64,000 nt of DNA from Spongilla lacustris (GCA_949361645.1 OX442415.1:4566148-4630147), one strand, 5' to 3'; shown: positions 35,391 through 48,129, counted from the stretch's first letter. A program made the numbers and translations. Notes: generated by a model from the sequence alone, not told the origin.

Positions 35391-38300
35391 CACACAACAA
35401 ACATGTAGAGAATTGTAAAAGATCAAGAGGGAACAAGAAGCAGTATGAAAGAAGGAAGCCTTGGTTAACCAATGAAAAGATGGTTAGCTATGCTTGGTCC
35501 TCAACAGGTAGTACTCATAAGCAACACTCACACATGAAACACAGAGAATTATGAGGGGAGAGGTAGGGGCAGGAAAGTAAAAAACCCTGGGCTAAGCAAT
35601 GAAAAGAGGGTTTTAAAACAATAGGCGGCACACTACATGTAGTACTCATAAGCAACACCTATACCAAACACAGATAATTGCATCGTACGTTTTAAGATAT
35701 AGAGGGGACAGGAAGGGGTAAAAAAGAAGGAAGCCTTGGTTAAGCAATGAAAAGATGGATAACTATACTGGGTCCTCAACAGTTAGTACTCATATGCAAC
35801 ACACACGCATCATACAAAGAGAAGGATCGAGGGGGATAGGAAGGGACCGTAGGAAAGAAGGAAGCCTAGGTAAAGGAACTAAAAGAAGGTTAACAATACC
35901 ACTCACACAACAAACATGTACAGAATTGTAAAAGATCAATAGGGAACAAGAAGCAGTACGAAAGAAGGAAGCCTTGCTTAACCAAAGAAAAGATGCTTAG
36001 CTATACTGGGTCCTCAACAGGTAGTACTCATAAGCAACACTCACACAGACAATTATTTTAAGATCAAGAGGGGACAGGAAGGGGTAGGAAAGAAGGAAGC
36101 CTTGTTCAAGTAATAAAAATAGGGTTAGCTATACTGGGTCCTCAACAGATAGTACTCATACGCAACACTCACAAACCATGCAAACACAGAGAATTATTTT
36201 AAGATCAAGAGGGCACAGGAAGGGTTAGGAAAAAAGGAAGCCTTGGTTAACCAATGAAAAGATGGATAGCTATACTGGGTCCTCAACAGGTAGTACTCAA
36301 ACGCAACACTCACGCAGACAATTATTTTAAGATCAAGAGGGGACAGGAAGCTAGGTGAAGGAAAGAAGGAAGTCTTTGTTAAGCAATGAAAAGATGGTTA
36401 GCTATACTGGGTCCTCAATAGGTAGTACTCATAAACAACACTCACACACCATGAAAACACAGAAAATTATTTTAAGATCAAGAGGAGACAGGATGGGGTA
36501 GGAAAGATGGAAGTCTTGTTCAAGTAATAAAAAAGGGTTAGCTATACTGGGCCCTCAACAGTTAGTAGTCATAAGCAACACTCACAAAGAGAATTATTTT
36601 ACGATCAAGAGGGGACAGGAAGGGGTAGGAAAGAAGGAAGCCTTGGTTAAGCAATGAAAAGATGGTTAGCTATACTGGGTCCTCAATAGGTAGTACTCAT
36701 AAGCAACACTCACACACCATGAAAACACAGAAAATTATTTTAAGATCAAGAAGGGACAGGAAGGGGTAGGAAAGAAGGAAGCCTTGGTTAAGTAATGAAA
36801 TGATGGTTAGCTATACTGGGTCCTCAATAGGTAGTACTCATAAGCAACACTCACACACCATGAAAACACAGAAAATTATTTTAAGATCAAGAGGAGACAG
36901 GATGGGTAGGAAAGATGAAAGTCTTGTTCAAGTAATAAAAAGAGGGTTAGCTATACTAGGCCCTCAACAGTTAGTAGTCATAAGCAACACTCACAAAGAG
37001 AATTATTTTATGATCAGAAGGGGACAGGAAGGGATAGGAAAGAAGGAAGCCTTGGTTAACCAATGAAAAGATGGATCCTCAACAGGTAGTACTAAAACGC
37101 AACACTCACGCAGACAATTATTTTAAGATCAAGAGGGGACAGGAAGCTAGGTGAAGGAAAGAAGGAAGTCTTTGTTAAGCAATGAAAAGATGGTTAGCTA
37201 TACTGGGTCCTCAATAGGTAGTACTCAAAAGCAACACTCACACACCATGAAAACACAGAAAATTATTTTAAGATCAAGAGGAGACAGGATGGGTAGGAAA
37301 GATGAAAGTCTTGTTCAAGTAATAAAAAGAGGGTTAGCTATACTAGGCCCTCAACAGTTAGTAGTCATAAGCAACACTCACAAAGAGAATTATTTTATGA
37401 TCAGAAGGGGACAGGAAGGGATAGGAAAGAAGGAAGCCTTAGTTAACCAATGAAAAGATGGTTAGCTATACTGGGTCCTCAATAGGTAGTACTCATAAGC
37501 AACACTCACACAACATGAAAACACAGAAAATTATTTTAAGATCAAGAGGGGACAGGAAGGGGTAGGAAAGAAGGAAGCCTTGGTTAAGCAATGAAAAGAT
37601 GGTTAGCTAAACTGGGTCCTCAATAGGTAGTACTCATAAGCAACACTCACACACCATGAAAACACAGAAAATTATTTTAAGATCAAGAGGAGACAGGATG
37701 GGTAGGAAGAAAGTCTTGTTCAAGTAATAAAAAGAGGGTTAGCTATACTAGGCCCTCAACAGTTAGTAGTCATAAGCAACACTCACAAAGAGAATTATTT
37801 TATGATCAAGAGGGGACAGGAAGGGGTAGGAAAGAAGGAAGCCTTGGTTAAGCAATGAAAAGATGGTTAGCTATACTGGGTCCTCAACAGGTAGTACTCA
37901 TAAGCAACACTCACACACGAAACACAGAGAATTATTTTAAGATCAAGAGGGGACAGGAAGCTAAGTGTAGGAAAGAAGCAAGCCTTGGTTAACCAATGAA
38001 AAGATGGTTAGCTATATTGGGTCCTCAACAGGTAGTACTCATAAGTAACACTCACACACCAGGCAAACACAGAAAATTATTTAAAGATCAAGAGGGGACA
38101 GGTAGGGGTAGGAAAGTAGGATGCCTTGGTTAACCAATGAAAAGATGGATAGCTATAGTGGGTCCTCAACAGGTAGTAATCATAAGCTAACACTCACACA
38201 CCATGAAAACACAGAGAATTATCTTAAGATCAAGAGGAAATAGGATGGGGTAGGAATCAAGGAAGTCTTGTTCAAGTAATAAAAATAGGGTTAGCTATAC

Positions 38301-41300
38301 TGGGCCCTCAACAGGTAACACTCATAAGCAACACTCACACAGAGAATTATTTTATGATCAAGAGGGGACAGGTAGGGGTAGGAAAGAAGGACGCCTTGGT
38401 TAAGCAATGAAAAGATGGTTAGCTATACTGGGTCCTCAACAAGTAGTACTCATAAGTAACACTCACATACCAGGCAAACACAGAGAATTATTTAAAGATC
38501 AAGAGGAGACAGGAAGGTAAGTGTAGGAAAGAAGGAAGTTTTTGTTGAGCAAAGAAAAGATGGTTAGCTATACTGGGTCCTCAACAGGTAGTACTCATAC
38601 GCAACACTCACAAACCATGCAAACACTAAGAATTATTTTAAGATCAAGAGGGCACAGGAAGGGTTGGGAAAAAAGGAAGCCTTGGTTAACCAATGAAAAG
38701 ATGGATAGCTATACTGGGTCCTCAACAGGTAGTACTCAAATGCAACACTCACGCAGACAATTATTTTAAGATCAAGAGGGGACAGAAAGCTAGGTGAAGG
38801 AAAGAAGGAAGTCTTTGTTAAGCAATGAAAAGATGGTTAGCTATACTGGGTCCTCAATAGGTAGTACTCATAAGCAACACTCACACACTATGAAAACACA
38901 GAAAATTATTTTAAGATCAAGAGGAGACAGGATGGGGTAGGAAAGATGGAAGTCTTGTTCAAGTAATAAAAAGATGGTTAGCTATACTGGGCCCTCAACA
39001 GTTAGTAGTCATAAGCAACACTCACAAAGAGAATTATTTTACTCACAAAGAGAATTATTTTACGATCAAAAGGGAAAGGAAGGGGTAGGAAAGAAGGAAG
39101 CCTTGGTTAAGCAATGAAAAGATGGATAGCTATACTGGGTCCTCAACAGGTAGTACTCATAAGCAACACTCACACACGAAACACAGAGAATTATTTTAAG
39201 ATCAAGAGGGGACAGGAAGCTAAGTGTAGGAAAGAAGGAAGCTTTGGTTAACCAATGAAAAGATGGTTAGCTATATTGGGTCCTCAACAGGTAGTTCTCA
39301 TAAGTAACACTCACACACCAGGCAAACACAGAGAATTATATAAGGATCAAGAGGGGACAGGAAGGGGTAGGAAAGAAGGAAGCCTTGGTTAACCAATGAA
39401 AAGATGGATAGCTATAGTGGGTCCTCAACAGGTAGTTATCATAAGCTAACACTCACACACCATGAAAACACAGAGAATTATTTTAAGATCAAGAGGAAAT
39501 AGGATGGGGTAGGAATCAAGGAAGTCTTGTTCAAGTAATAAAAATAGGGTTAGCTACACTGGGCCCTCAACAGGTAGTACTCATAAGCAACACTCACACA
39601 GAGAATTATTTTAAGATCAAGAGGGGCCAGGAAGGGGTAGGAAAGAAGGAAGCATTGGTTAACGAATGAAAAGATGGATACCTATAGTAGGTCCTCAACA
39701 GGTAGTACTCATAAGCAACACTCACACACCATGGAAACAGAGAATTATTTAAAGATCAAGAGGGGACAGGAAGCTAGGTGTAGAAAAGATGGAAGTCTTT
39801 GTTAAGCAATGAAAAGATGGATAGCTATACTGGGTCCTCAACAGGTAGTACTCATAAACAACACTCACACACGAAACACAGAGAATTATTTTAAGATCAA
39901 GAGGGGACAGGAAGCTAGGTGTAGGAAAGAAGGAAGTCTTTATTAAGCAATGAAAAGTTGGATAGCTATACAGGTAGTACTCATAAGCAACACTCACAGA
40001 CCAGACAAACACAGAGAATTGTTTTTTAAAGATCAAGAGGGAACAGGAAGTGGTAGGAAAGAAGGAAGCCTTGGTTAAGCAATGAAAAGATGGTTAGCTA
40101 TACTGGGCCCTCAACAGGTAGTACTCATACGCAACACTAACACATCATGCAAAGAGAAGAATTGAGGGGGATAGGAAGGGACCGTAGGAAAGAAGGAAGC
40201 CTAGTTTAAGGAACTAAAAGAAGGTTAGCTTAACCACTTACACAACAAACATGTAGAGAATTGTAAAAGATCAAGAGGGAACAAGAAGCAGTACGAAAGA
40301 AGGAAGCCTTGGTTAAGCAATAAAAAGAGGGTTAGCTATACCGGGCCCTCAACAGGTAGTTCTCATAAGCAACAGTAACACAGAGAATTATTTTAAGATC
40401 AAGAGGGGATAGGAAGGGGTATTAAAGATTGTAGCCTGAGTTAAGCAATGAAAAGATGGTTAGCTATACTGGGTCCTCAACAGGTAGTACTTATACGCAA
40501 CACTCACACAGAGAATTATTTTAAGATCAAGAGGGGACAGGAAGGGGTATTAAAGATTGTAGCCTGGGTTAAGCAATGAAAAGATGGATAGCTATACTGG
40601 GTCCTGAACAGGTAGTACTCATAAGCAACACTCGCAAACGAAACACAGAGAATTTTTTTTAACATTATGAAGGGAGTGGAAGGGGCAGGAAAAAAAAACC
40701 CTGAGTTAAGCAATGAAAAGAGGGTTTTAAAACTATAGTCGGCCCCTTACATGTAGTACTCATAAGCAATACCCATACCAAACACAGAGAATTGCATGGT
40801 AGGATTTTAAGATCTAGAGGGGACAGGAAGGGGTAGGAAAGAAGGAAGCCTTGGTTAAGCAATGAAAAGATGGTTAGCTATACTGGGTCCTCAACAGGTA
40901 GTACTCATAAGCAACACTCACGCATCATACAAAGAGAAGGATCGAGGGGGATAGGAAGGGACCGTAGGAAAGAAGGAAGCCTAGGTTAAGGAACTAAAAG
41001 AAGGTTAGCTATACTACTCACACAACAAACATGTAGAGAATTGTAAAAGATCAAGAGGGAACAAGAAGCAGTACGAAAGAAGGAAGCCTTGGTTCACCAA
41101 TGAAAAGTTGGATAGCTATACTGGGTCCTCTACAGGTAGTACTCATAAGGAACACTCACACAGTGAATTATTTTAAGATCAAGAGGGGACAGGAAGGGTT
41201 AGGAAAGAAGGAAGCCTTGGTTAACCAATGAAAAGATGGTTAGCTATACTGGGTCCTCAACAGGTAGTACTCATAAACAACACTCACGCATCAAATACAG

Positions 41301-41345
41301 AAAATTATTTTAAGACCAAGAGGAGACAGGATGGGGTAGGAAGGC
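35390..41345. repeat. Right tandem array of C (inverted)
   Basis: The same 125-145-bp unit in reverse complement (GTACTCATAAGCAACACTC, AGCTATACTGGGTCCTCAAC), about 44 copies. A higher-order unit of about 390 bp repeats near 36,900, 37,288 and 37,690. The array is about 2 kb shorter than the left one, so the arms evolve independently in copy number. Confidence 0.92.
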
Positions 41346-44219
41346 ACACTTTTATTCGAACTTTTAAAAGCTAGGCTTGCAACTGTACATGTACATGTAC
41401 ATGTAGTACTCATAAGCATATTATAATCTGTAGCTAACAAAACATGATGCTTTCTTAAGACATACAGCTGAATTCCCAAACATTTTACCCTTTTTATGCT
41501 ACCACTAATTCGACACACAATTGCTCACAACATGGCAAAATAATACCACTCTTAAATCCAAGCATCACAAAACCACTTGCAATATTAGTCGATACTAAAG
41601 TAATTCTTCAAATCACAACAGGTATCTCCTAGACATGGAAGCCTAGTATCCATGCTTAAGCAACAGCACAGATTGTGATCTACATTTGTAGTAACTAGCT
41701 ATAGGACTCATGACTTTATTAAGCACAACCTATCTTAAAAAACAGCACTCTTCTTAGGTGCTTTAAAAAAAGGATTTTTTGATTCATCTCTAATTGATCC
41801 TCTAATGGGTTGCAAAATTAGAAATTTAAGCACACTCTGCATGAAGGAACTCTTAAAGCAGAGGGTCTATATCCATAAGCAGCAGTTAGCACACATTATG
41901 GTAAGGAAATGGCTATATAAAATCACAACTTGTTGCAAGCAAATTCCATTACTGAAGCCATGAAATCACATAAATCAACCCTACCCTTACCTAAGCACAC
42001 CATGATATGGGAACTAGCTAACAGGCTTGCAAAGTAATACATTGACAATGCAACCATGAGTGGCTTGTCTAAGTCGTTAAAACATTTTAGATCTGAGATG
42101 CCTTCTCTTAAAACTTATCTAAAACCTTGTTGGAGGCTTGAAACATGTTGATCGATAGTCTACCAACCAGCACATAAGCAACAGCAAGAATTTTAAACAA
42201 TGATGCAAAGCACACCTTTCTTTAAACGAAAACCGCAACATTCCCCAACATCTAAAACCTGCAGGTGTATTTTTAAACAGAGATTACCTTAACCTTACTT
42301 TCAAAGAAACAATAGACACAGCTAAAAGCTCACAGGTTTCCAAGCACATTCTTTAACATACACTATGATCCTCTGAAATAACATTCTTCCCTATCATAGT
42401 CCATATTGCACTTGCAACTTAATGTCAAAGGATGCTTTTGCAAATTCCAAGTACCATAATCATTTTCTATACACAAAAGCTTGCAACATTATTAAACTAC
42501 ACCCTCATAAGTTGTCTTTATAAAGGTACATAACAAGAGTCTATTCTAAAGCAAAGCATCCACCAATATTTATGCACACACAGACATGATTTGAAAACCA
42601 GCTAATAGGCTCATTTGTGTGCAACAAGAAAAAAAAAAAACAAGTCATCCTAATCATCCAAAAATTTCATTACTGAATGCCATGAAATGAAATCACATAA
42701 ATCAACCATACCCTGCTAACAGGCTTGCAAAGTAGTACAATGAAAATGAAACCATCGTGCAGTGGCTTGTCTAAGTCGTTAAAAAAAATTGATGTGGGAT
42801 GCCTTCTCTTTAAAGAAAAAAAAAAACAATAACTTATCTAAAACCTAGCTGCAGGCTTGAAACATTAGTCAGATACCTAAGAATTTGATCGATAGTCTAC
42901 CAACCAGCACATTTTTGCGTGTACTGTGTAATAACTTGCGCTTTAGTTTAATGTGTGCGTCTCCGTTTCCTAACTCACAGAATGGCATTACATGTCAAAT
43001 TCATATCAACCCGTAGTACCTGCCGCTCGGTTTAGTGCCTGTCTGTACGATAGTGCTAATTGGTGCGCACTACATCGGATGTAAACATGTTAATTGGCAC
43101 TGACTTGTAACACCCACGAAGGAGGTGGGGCATTGCATTAAAAAAAAAAAGAAGATCCGCCTCCGAATTGTATCACGTGATTGAGATTGGTTATTTTATC
43201 ACAGAATTAAGTCTTAGGACGAGGTCGTGTGCGCATGCGTACGCGAAGAGAAATAGGTAGAGGGTTGCAGTTTTAGTTGTGAATGTGAAAAAAATCAATA
43301 TTTTGAACGAAGCTTCACAATCGATACGTGAACACATACGAACTTTCAAAATCAGCTAATCTATTGTGCTTATTAAAATTAATTAGCATGATTAATAATG
43401 TATCAATTAAAAGGATGGAAAAAATTTTGAGGAAACCGACCAACTCAGTTTCAAAATATGAGATTTTTTGCTTAATCCTATCAAAAGTTATTCCCGTTCA
43501 AAAGCGTTGCGTTCTTTCGTAGACACCCTGTATATATATATAATATTATAATTATATATATAAATATGCCCTTGGCACCCAAAGGGCTAAATATATCGAA
43601 TATAGGAGGGAAGGCCGGACCGAATTTCTTGCTATTGAGATGGGGTACTAGATATGGAGCTGTTTACGCCAAATATGACACATGCACGATGTCTTGTATA
43701 GCCATCTTTCCGATCCTACATTTGGATCGTACCAGTGCTCATACATGCACACGTGCACAATATACATGCAGACAGCTGGCAGTTCTCATTCAAATATGTG
43801 TAGATTGCACTGCAATAAACAATCAAGTGAATAATATCATAGCCTGCCAAGTGGACCTTGCATCCAGTGGGGGGGCGCAATTGCACCCATTTGCACCCCC
43901 CTGCATGGCTACGGGCCTCATTATCACATGCAGGAAAAGAATTTAAGAGAGGATTAAATCACACTTATTATAAGCGTTCGCGGTTTCCCTTTACACGGGC
44001 GGCTGGATTTCAATGGGGGCGGATAATTTACAGTATATATGAATTCGAATGTATGTGCATGGTGCGGTAGTTGCATCTGCTGAATGACTGTTCGCATATT
44101 TCCGTCTTTCTCCGTCTATTCTTCCGTCTATCTCCAAATATCCATGTACGTTTGTATCGCGATATGAACAAAATGATATCGCGATATATCGCATATCGCG
44201 ATATATCGCGGCAGCCCTG

Positions 44220-44227
44220 GCTGTGGG
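44220..44227. repeat. 8-bp target duplication of element B (right)
   Basis: GCTGTGGG, partner of 22,012-22,019. Confidence 0.65.
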
Positions 44228-44301
44228 CTATTAACACCTAATAAGTCTGACCGTTGATTGAGTCATAATTACGCGTTTAATACCGACGCGGCCAAGGAAA
44301 G

Positions 44302-44374
44302 TTGGGCTACCCAGAGATGAAACCAGAGCAACTGCTACTTCAAGTTGCTCTGGTTTCATCTCTGGGTAGCCCAA
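44302..44374. repeat. Perfect 32-bp hairpin
   Basis: TTGGGCTACCCAGAGATGAA through 44,333 pairs without mismatch with 44,343-44,374 across a 9-nt loop. The size would suit a small-RNA precursor, but it lies inside transposon debris. Confidence 0.9.
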
Positions 44375-44377
44375 ATC

Positions 44378-45039
44378 CATGGGCGGATACAGGAAATCTG
44401 GAAGTGGGGGTTTCGGCATGAATAATCAATAGGGGGAGGGTGCGGGAGGGGGATGTGCCCCCTCCCGCGCGAAGCGCGGAAGCTTTTGGGGGTCCCGCTC
44501 TTAGCGACACAGACTATCTATCAAGCCTTATACTGGGGCGAAAGACTAAAAATGGCGGCAAATAATGGTTGGGGGGGGGGAGTGGAATGGAACAGAACGT
44601 ATTTATCCGCATTTCACATTTGATTGAACTAATTAATGGTTGTTGTCCGTTTTGGGCTCGATACAAGAAGTGGCCTGTGTGATAACTGGTCAGTGGGACT
44701 ATAGAAGACCCATAAACTTAAAAGTACAGTAGTTTATGGTGTATACCGGGCATAACGAGATAACGCGATCGGGCGGGTGCGTGATTCCTGTACGCGTAGG
44801 CCTAAATCTTTTAGCGCATTACATAATTACCTTTTACTTTCTTCGAAAAGTAACTCAAGATACTTGCCGAATGAGGTGAGTGAACAGATTGCTTGCCATC
44901 TGGATGATACGCTATATCACGTGGGATGTTGTTAATTGCTTCATTAATAGTATTGATACTTAATTTTATTCATCATCGGGTCTGAGGGGGGGTCCGGACA
45001 CCACCGACCCCTCCCTCCCCCCCCCTGTATTCGCCACTG
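44378..45039. mobile_element. Small nested element G
   Basis: Left CATGGGCGGATACAGG and right (complement) CAGTGGCGAATACAGGGG look like degenerate terminal inverted repeats of a 0.66-kb element inside A. No clear target duplication was found. Confidence 0.45.
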
Positions 45040-45216
45040 AACTCCTTAGCCGCGTCGGTAACGCACTCTAACTCTCTCCAAGCATGCACGCGTAATTATC
45101 ACTCAATCAACGGTCAGACTTATCAGGTGTTAATAATCCACAGCACTATCAGATGGGTACAAATCCAGGTATACCCGACCTTCCGCCAATACGCGATGGT
45201 CGGGCTACGCTCAACT

Positions 45217-45227
45217 AGTTACTCCCT
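45217..45227. repeat. 11-bp target duplication of element A (right)
   Basis: AGTTACTCCCT, identical to 21,922-21,932. Confidence 0.8.
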
Positions 45228-45367
45228 ACGTATGCGTTATATGTCACGTTTTCGTTAAGGCTGCGTTGCAGTTAAGGCAATTGGGCGGCTGAATGAATTC
45301 ATGGCAATTCATGCGGTAAACCATTGTTGCAGTACACGTGCGCTGTTTTTTTTTTTTTTTTGAAACG

Positions 45368-45496
45368 ATGGATTCATACAACGAGGAGAACGAAACTGAA
45401 TTAAAAAGTGATGCTAAGGATGTACTAAATGTCTGCTGCACGGGCAAGAACCTGCAGTGCGATCGGAAAAAGAAAAAGAGTGCCGCGAACTCAAAG
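45368..45496 (+). CDS. Possible first exon of the integrase gene
   Basis: An ATG just after a T17 run opens 43 codons (MDSYNEENETELKSDAKDVL, then a Cys pair and a KKKK patch) ending at a GT. It would join in phase 0 to the acceptor at 46,110 across a 613-bp intron that contains transposon-like sequence (CAGAGGGGTATCCAGGAT). The exon is plausible but unproven. Confidence 0.4.
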
Positions 45497-46109
45497 GTTT
45501 TTTGTGTGTGCATGTTGTGTACCTTGGTGTCCCCGAGGGTGTGCAGGTCGTATCCGGGATTTTGGAGAGGATGAGGGGTTCATTTATTGCGCCGCTAGGG
45601 AATATATGGTAATGCTTCCCCACTGGGGTGAGCGATTCAGCCCGAAATGCCCATCTTTTATTTTTTTTAAATTCACTGAAACCTATTTGAAAATGGGTTA
45701 AGGGATTTGCCCCATCCTGGATTGGCTGCTGCTACTGTGAACTTGCTGTAATCAGAGGGGTATCCAGGATTTAGGAGGGGGGTTTGTATAATACGTTTTT
45801 TTTCTTTTATGGTGACCCCGTTTCCGGGCAACGTGGAAAACATGGCTGGACACGCCACTGATACTAGTCGCTATATATGTTGCATGCTTAAAAGTTGCTG
45901 GTGTCACATCACTATTAATTCCTTGAGGCTTTAATGTGGCACTTGCAAAGATCATTTTCTGTGCTACATGTGTACACAATTATGGGTGTATACGTATGGT
46001 ATTTTGTCGTTTATATATATATTTTTTAAAAAAGCATTGCAATTTCACACAGTATCGCATAACACGTTTCATATACATGTACATGTATATACATGTACAT
46101 GTACTTCAG

Positions 46110-47545
46110 GTAACAAGAAGATCAACAGATAACAGAGGCCCCATGACAGAAGAACGATACCTATTACTGTTGAAGGTACTGCAAGGAAATCCGAATAAAG
46201 AACCAATAGTAGAAACATTTGCAAGTCAAAATAAAAAGTTTATATACTCAAATGGTAACAAATGCAAGCCTAATTTTGTTCTTAGGAAGAATTTAGACAA
46301 TGAAGAAGCCATCTTTTGGGTAAGTAGTTCATCTAAAGAATCTTGTTTATTTAAAGAGGTTGTACATGAAAAGAAAGCAAGAGAAATTATTCAAAAAATT
46401 CATAAGCCAGAGGGAAAGGAATGTCTCCCTCTAGGAATTACAAAACTGATGCATATATTTAATCTCAAAAACTTATAACAGAGACACTAAGGACCTGCAC
46501 AGGTTCTTGCAAGTTAACAAAATGTTTGAATACTGCATCTCCACCACCTAAGCCAGTCAGAACTAAGTATGTTATGGAGAGGATACAAATTGACTTATTG
46601 CAAATGTATGGGCCTAAAAGCCCTTTATGTACCAAGTCTAGCCACAATTATCGCCTTGTAATGAGTCTTATGGATTGTTTTAGTAAATATTGTTGGCTAA
46701 TACCTTTATGTACAAAAACAGCAATAGAAGTAGCCAGAGCTCTGTGCACAATTTTCCGAGAATTTGGCTGTCCGAAAATTATTCAATCAGACAATGGAAA
46801 AGAGTTTACAGCAAATGTTGTTACCACTGTTTGTTCAAGCCTAGGTATTGCAATAATTCATGGACGACCGTACCATCCAAAGAGTGGAAAGGTTAAATCA
46901 AAAGGTTAAAAGGTTTATAGCTGCTAGATTGCTCAGTTTCTCACCGGATGAACAAAGTAATGTTTGGCCATGGTTGTTACCAGAAATAGCCCACTATTTG
47001 AATAACACATGGCATTCAAGTATAACTGAAGTTCCATTTACTGCTTTTTATGGCCGTGAGTCTGGAAATTTTGGTCCTGCATCATCAGGACTGTGGCCGG
47101 ATGACAATTTATATTTTTTGCTATTAAATCATTGCTCTTATACAGTGCAAGCCAAGGAATCAACAAAAACTGCAAATGATGCGAGAGCAGATCAGTTTTG
47201 TTTTGATGATGACGAAGAAGATGATGATGATACTTGTACTGATGTACCAAACTGCTGCTCAATGGAATCTGTTGTTGAAACAGCATCACATTTTAGCTCC
47301 ATCAATGCAGTTCGCAGAGAAATTGAAATCTCCATATTTAATGCTCAGCAGTCAAATCTCAGCAAGCACACATGAGGAAATTTCAACCAAGAAAGTTTCA
47401 GTGCAATGAAAAAGTTATATTCCACAATCCACATATTAATGGCATGGTTATCATTCCTAACCAGGGGAGATTATTAGTGAATTGCCTGGAGGATACTATG
47501 AAATCAAATGTGATGAGGGTGTTAATGAACGTAGAGTGCGCTAGC
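46110..47545 (+). pseudogene. Integrase (Ginger/retroviral type), frameshifted
   Basis: From the acceptor at 46,110 the first frame (to 46,478) gives an N-terminal region with a degenerate zinc-binding segment (IHKPEGKECLPLGITKLMH). A second frame from about 46,478 continues with CTGSCKLTKC and the catalytic core: first Asp in ERIQIDLLQM, second in IIQSDNGKEF. The frame changes again near 46,885, and the Glu helix (QRVERLNQKVKRF) lies in a third frame (46,860-47,375). A C-terminal SH3-like segment (HNPHINGMVIIPN, then ELPGGYYEIKCDEG) is spread over two more frames. The catalytic residues D, D and E all survive, but at least four breaks mean this copy cannot make an enzyme. It resembles cellular integrases related to Ginger transposons and KRBA2. 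Confidence 0.8.
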
Positions 47546-48129
47546 ACTCTTCCACTATTGTTCCATATATTTATCCTGAAACCCTAAACCTCATAAGTGT
47601 TATACCCAATAAGTCACTTGTATCTGCTGTAACATTACGAGATGAGGTTTTAAGGTTTGCAGAAACTCAACGGCAGCATCATTTTAAAAATAAGTTACAT
47701 ATAAATGATGATGATGTCCTTGTTGTAAATGAATTGACATTGAATTCTATCTTGCATATAACAAAAAGAATGGATCTAATGGATAGAGAGGACCCAGATA
47801 CATTAATTGACTTGTATTGCTATGCTTGTGATTGTTTTATAGTTTCGAATCTTACTACTAATGTCAGCTTGAAAGAACAATGCAAAAAACATCACAACTT
47901 TATTATACATTTTCTTTCCAAAATGAATTTTGCATACTATCTGACTGCCTTGTATTGCTGGCAGTTGTCAAGAACACACAACATACTTCCTTTACTGTAT
48001 GCCATTCAAAGTTCTGAAAATCCTGCATTTCTTGGTTACAATCATATGTGTTGGGAATGTGTTTCCTTTCATGCTGACTGCAATCATAGATGCTGTCATG
48101 CCTGGCTAATATCAAAACTAATGCCCTAG
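47546..48129 (+). pseudogene. Coding-like frame downstream of the integrase
   Basis: An open frame without its own good start (STIVPYIYPETLNLISVIPN onward, about 190 codons to 48,129). It is rich in aromatic residues and Cys (CWECVSFHADCNHRCCHAW near the end). It may be the C-terminal part of the integrase polypeptide or a second product. No family is recognised. Confidence 0.4.

Larger units (their letters stand above)
23718..43530. mobile_element. Giant foldback transposon C, 19.8 kb
   Basis: It begins CAGGGTGTCTACGAAAGAAC and ends with its exact complement, flanked by TA on both sides (23,716-23,717 and 43,531-43,532). By eye the outermost 220 bp of each arm differ at only about two positions. 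Each arm has a 2.2-kb unique outer part (23,718-25,950 and 41,345-43,530) and then a long tandem array in mirrored orientation. A 1.3-kb centre (34,060-35,390) lies between. No frame longer than about 130 codons exists, so it codes for no transposase. TA flanks and the CAGGGTGTC end are compatible with a Tc1/mariner-mobilised or Drosophila FB-like foldback; the superfamily is not proven. Confidence 0.9.
22755..43586. mobile_element. piggyBac-like ends E enclosing the giant foldback
   Basis: The left end (after TTAA at 22,751-22,754) reads CAGTTTGGGTACCAAGGGCA. The right end, on the other strand, reads CCCTTTGGGTGCCAAGGGCA with TTAG beside it (CTAA at 43,587-43,590). The CCCTTTG..GCCA form resembles the piggyBac-like end at 18,896. 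No transposase is left; a MITE that later received elements F and C is the simplest reading. Confidence 0.5.
22020..44219. mobile_element. hAT-like element B, 22.2 kb with nested contents
   Basis: It starts CAGTGCTGCCGCGATAT and ends with the complement of CAGGGCTGCCGCGATAT. Clusters of TATCGCGATATA lie just inside both ends, like subterminal binding motifs. The 8-bp GCTGYGGG flanks fit hAT. Most of the length comes from elements inserted later. No transposase is visible. Confidence 0.65.
21933..45216. mobile_element. Outer foldback element A (split by later insertions)
   Basis: Termini AGTTGGGCGTGGCCCGACC (left) and the complement of AGTTGAGCGTAGCCCGACC (right) sit inside an 11-bp duplication. 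The right arm (about 45,050-45,216) pairs with a left arm in two pieces: 21,933-22,019 and 44,220-44,300. Element A was therefore about 1.1 kb before element B split its left arm. Long inverted repeats and an 11-bp duplication suggest a Mutator/foldback-type element. This is inferred; no transposase is present. Confidence 0.75.

Noticed and set aside
22499..43918. A further nested element with ends GGCCCGTAGCCA
   Set aside because: The two ends share only about 13 bp, no target duplication was found, and this motif is common in animal transposons.
45345..45361. T17 run as a poly(A) tail of a reverse-strand retrogene or SINE
   Set aside because: No matching element body or target duplication was seen, and a plausible exon starts directly after it.
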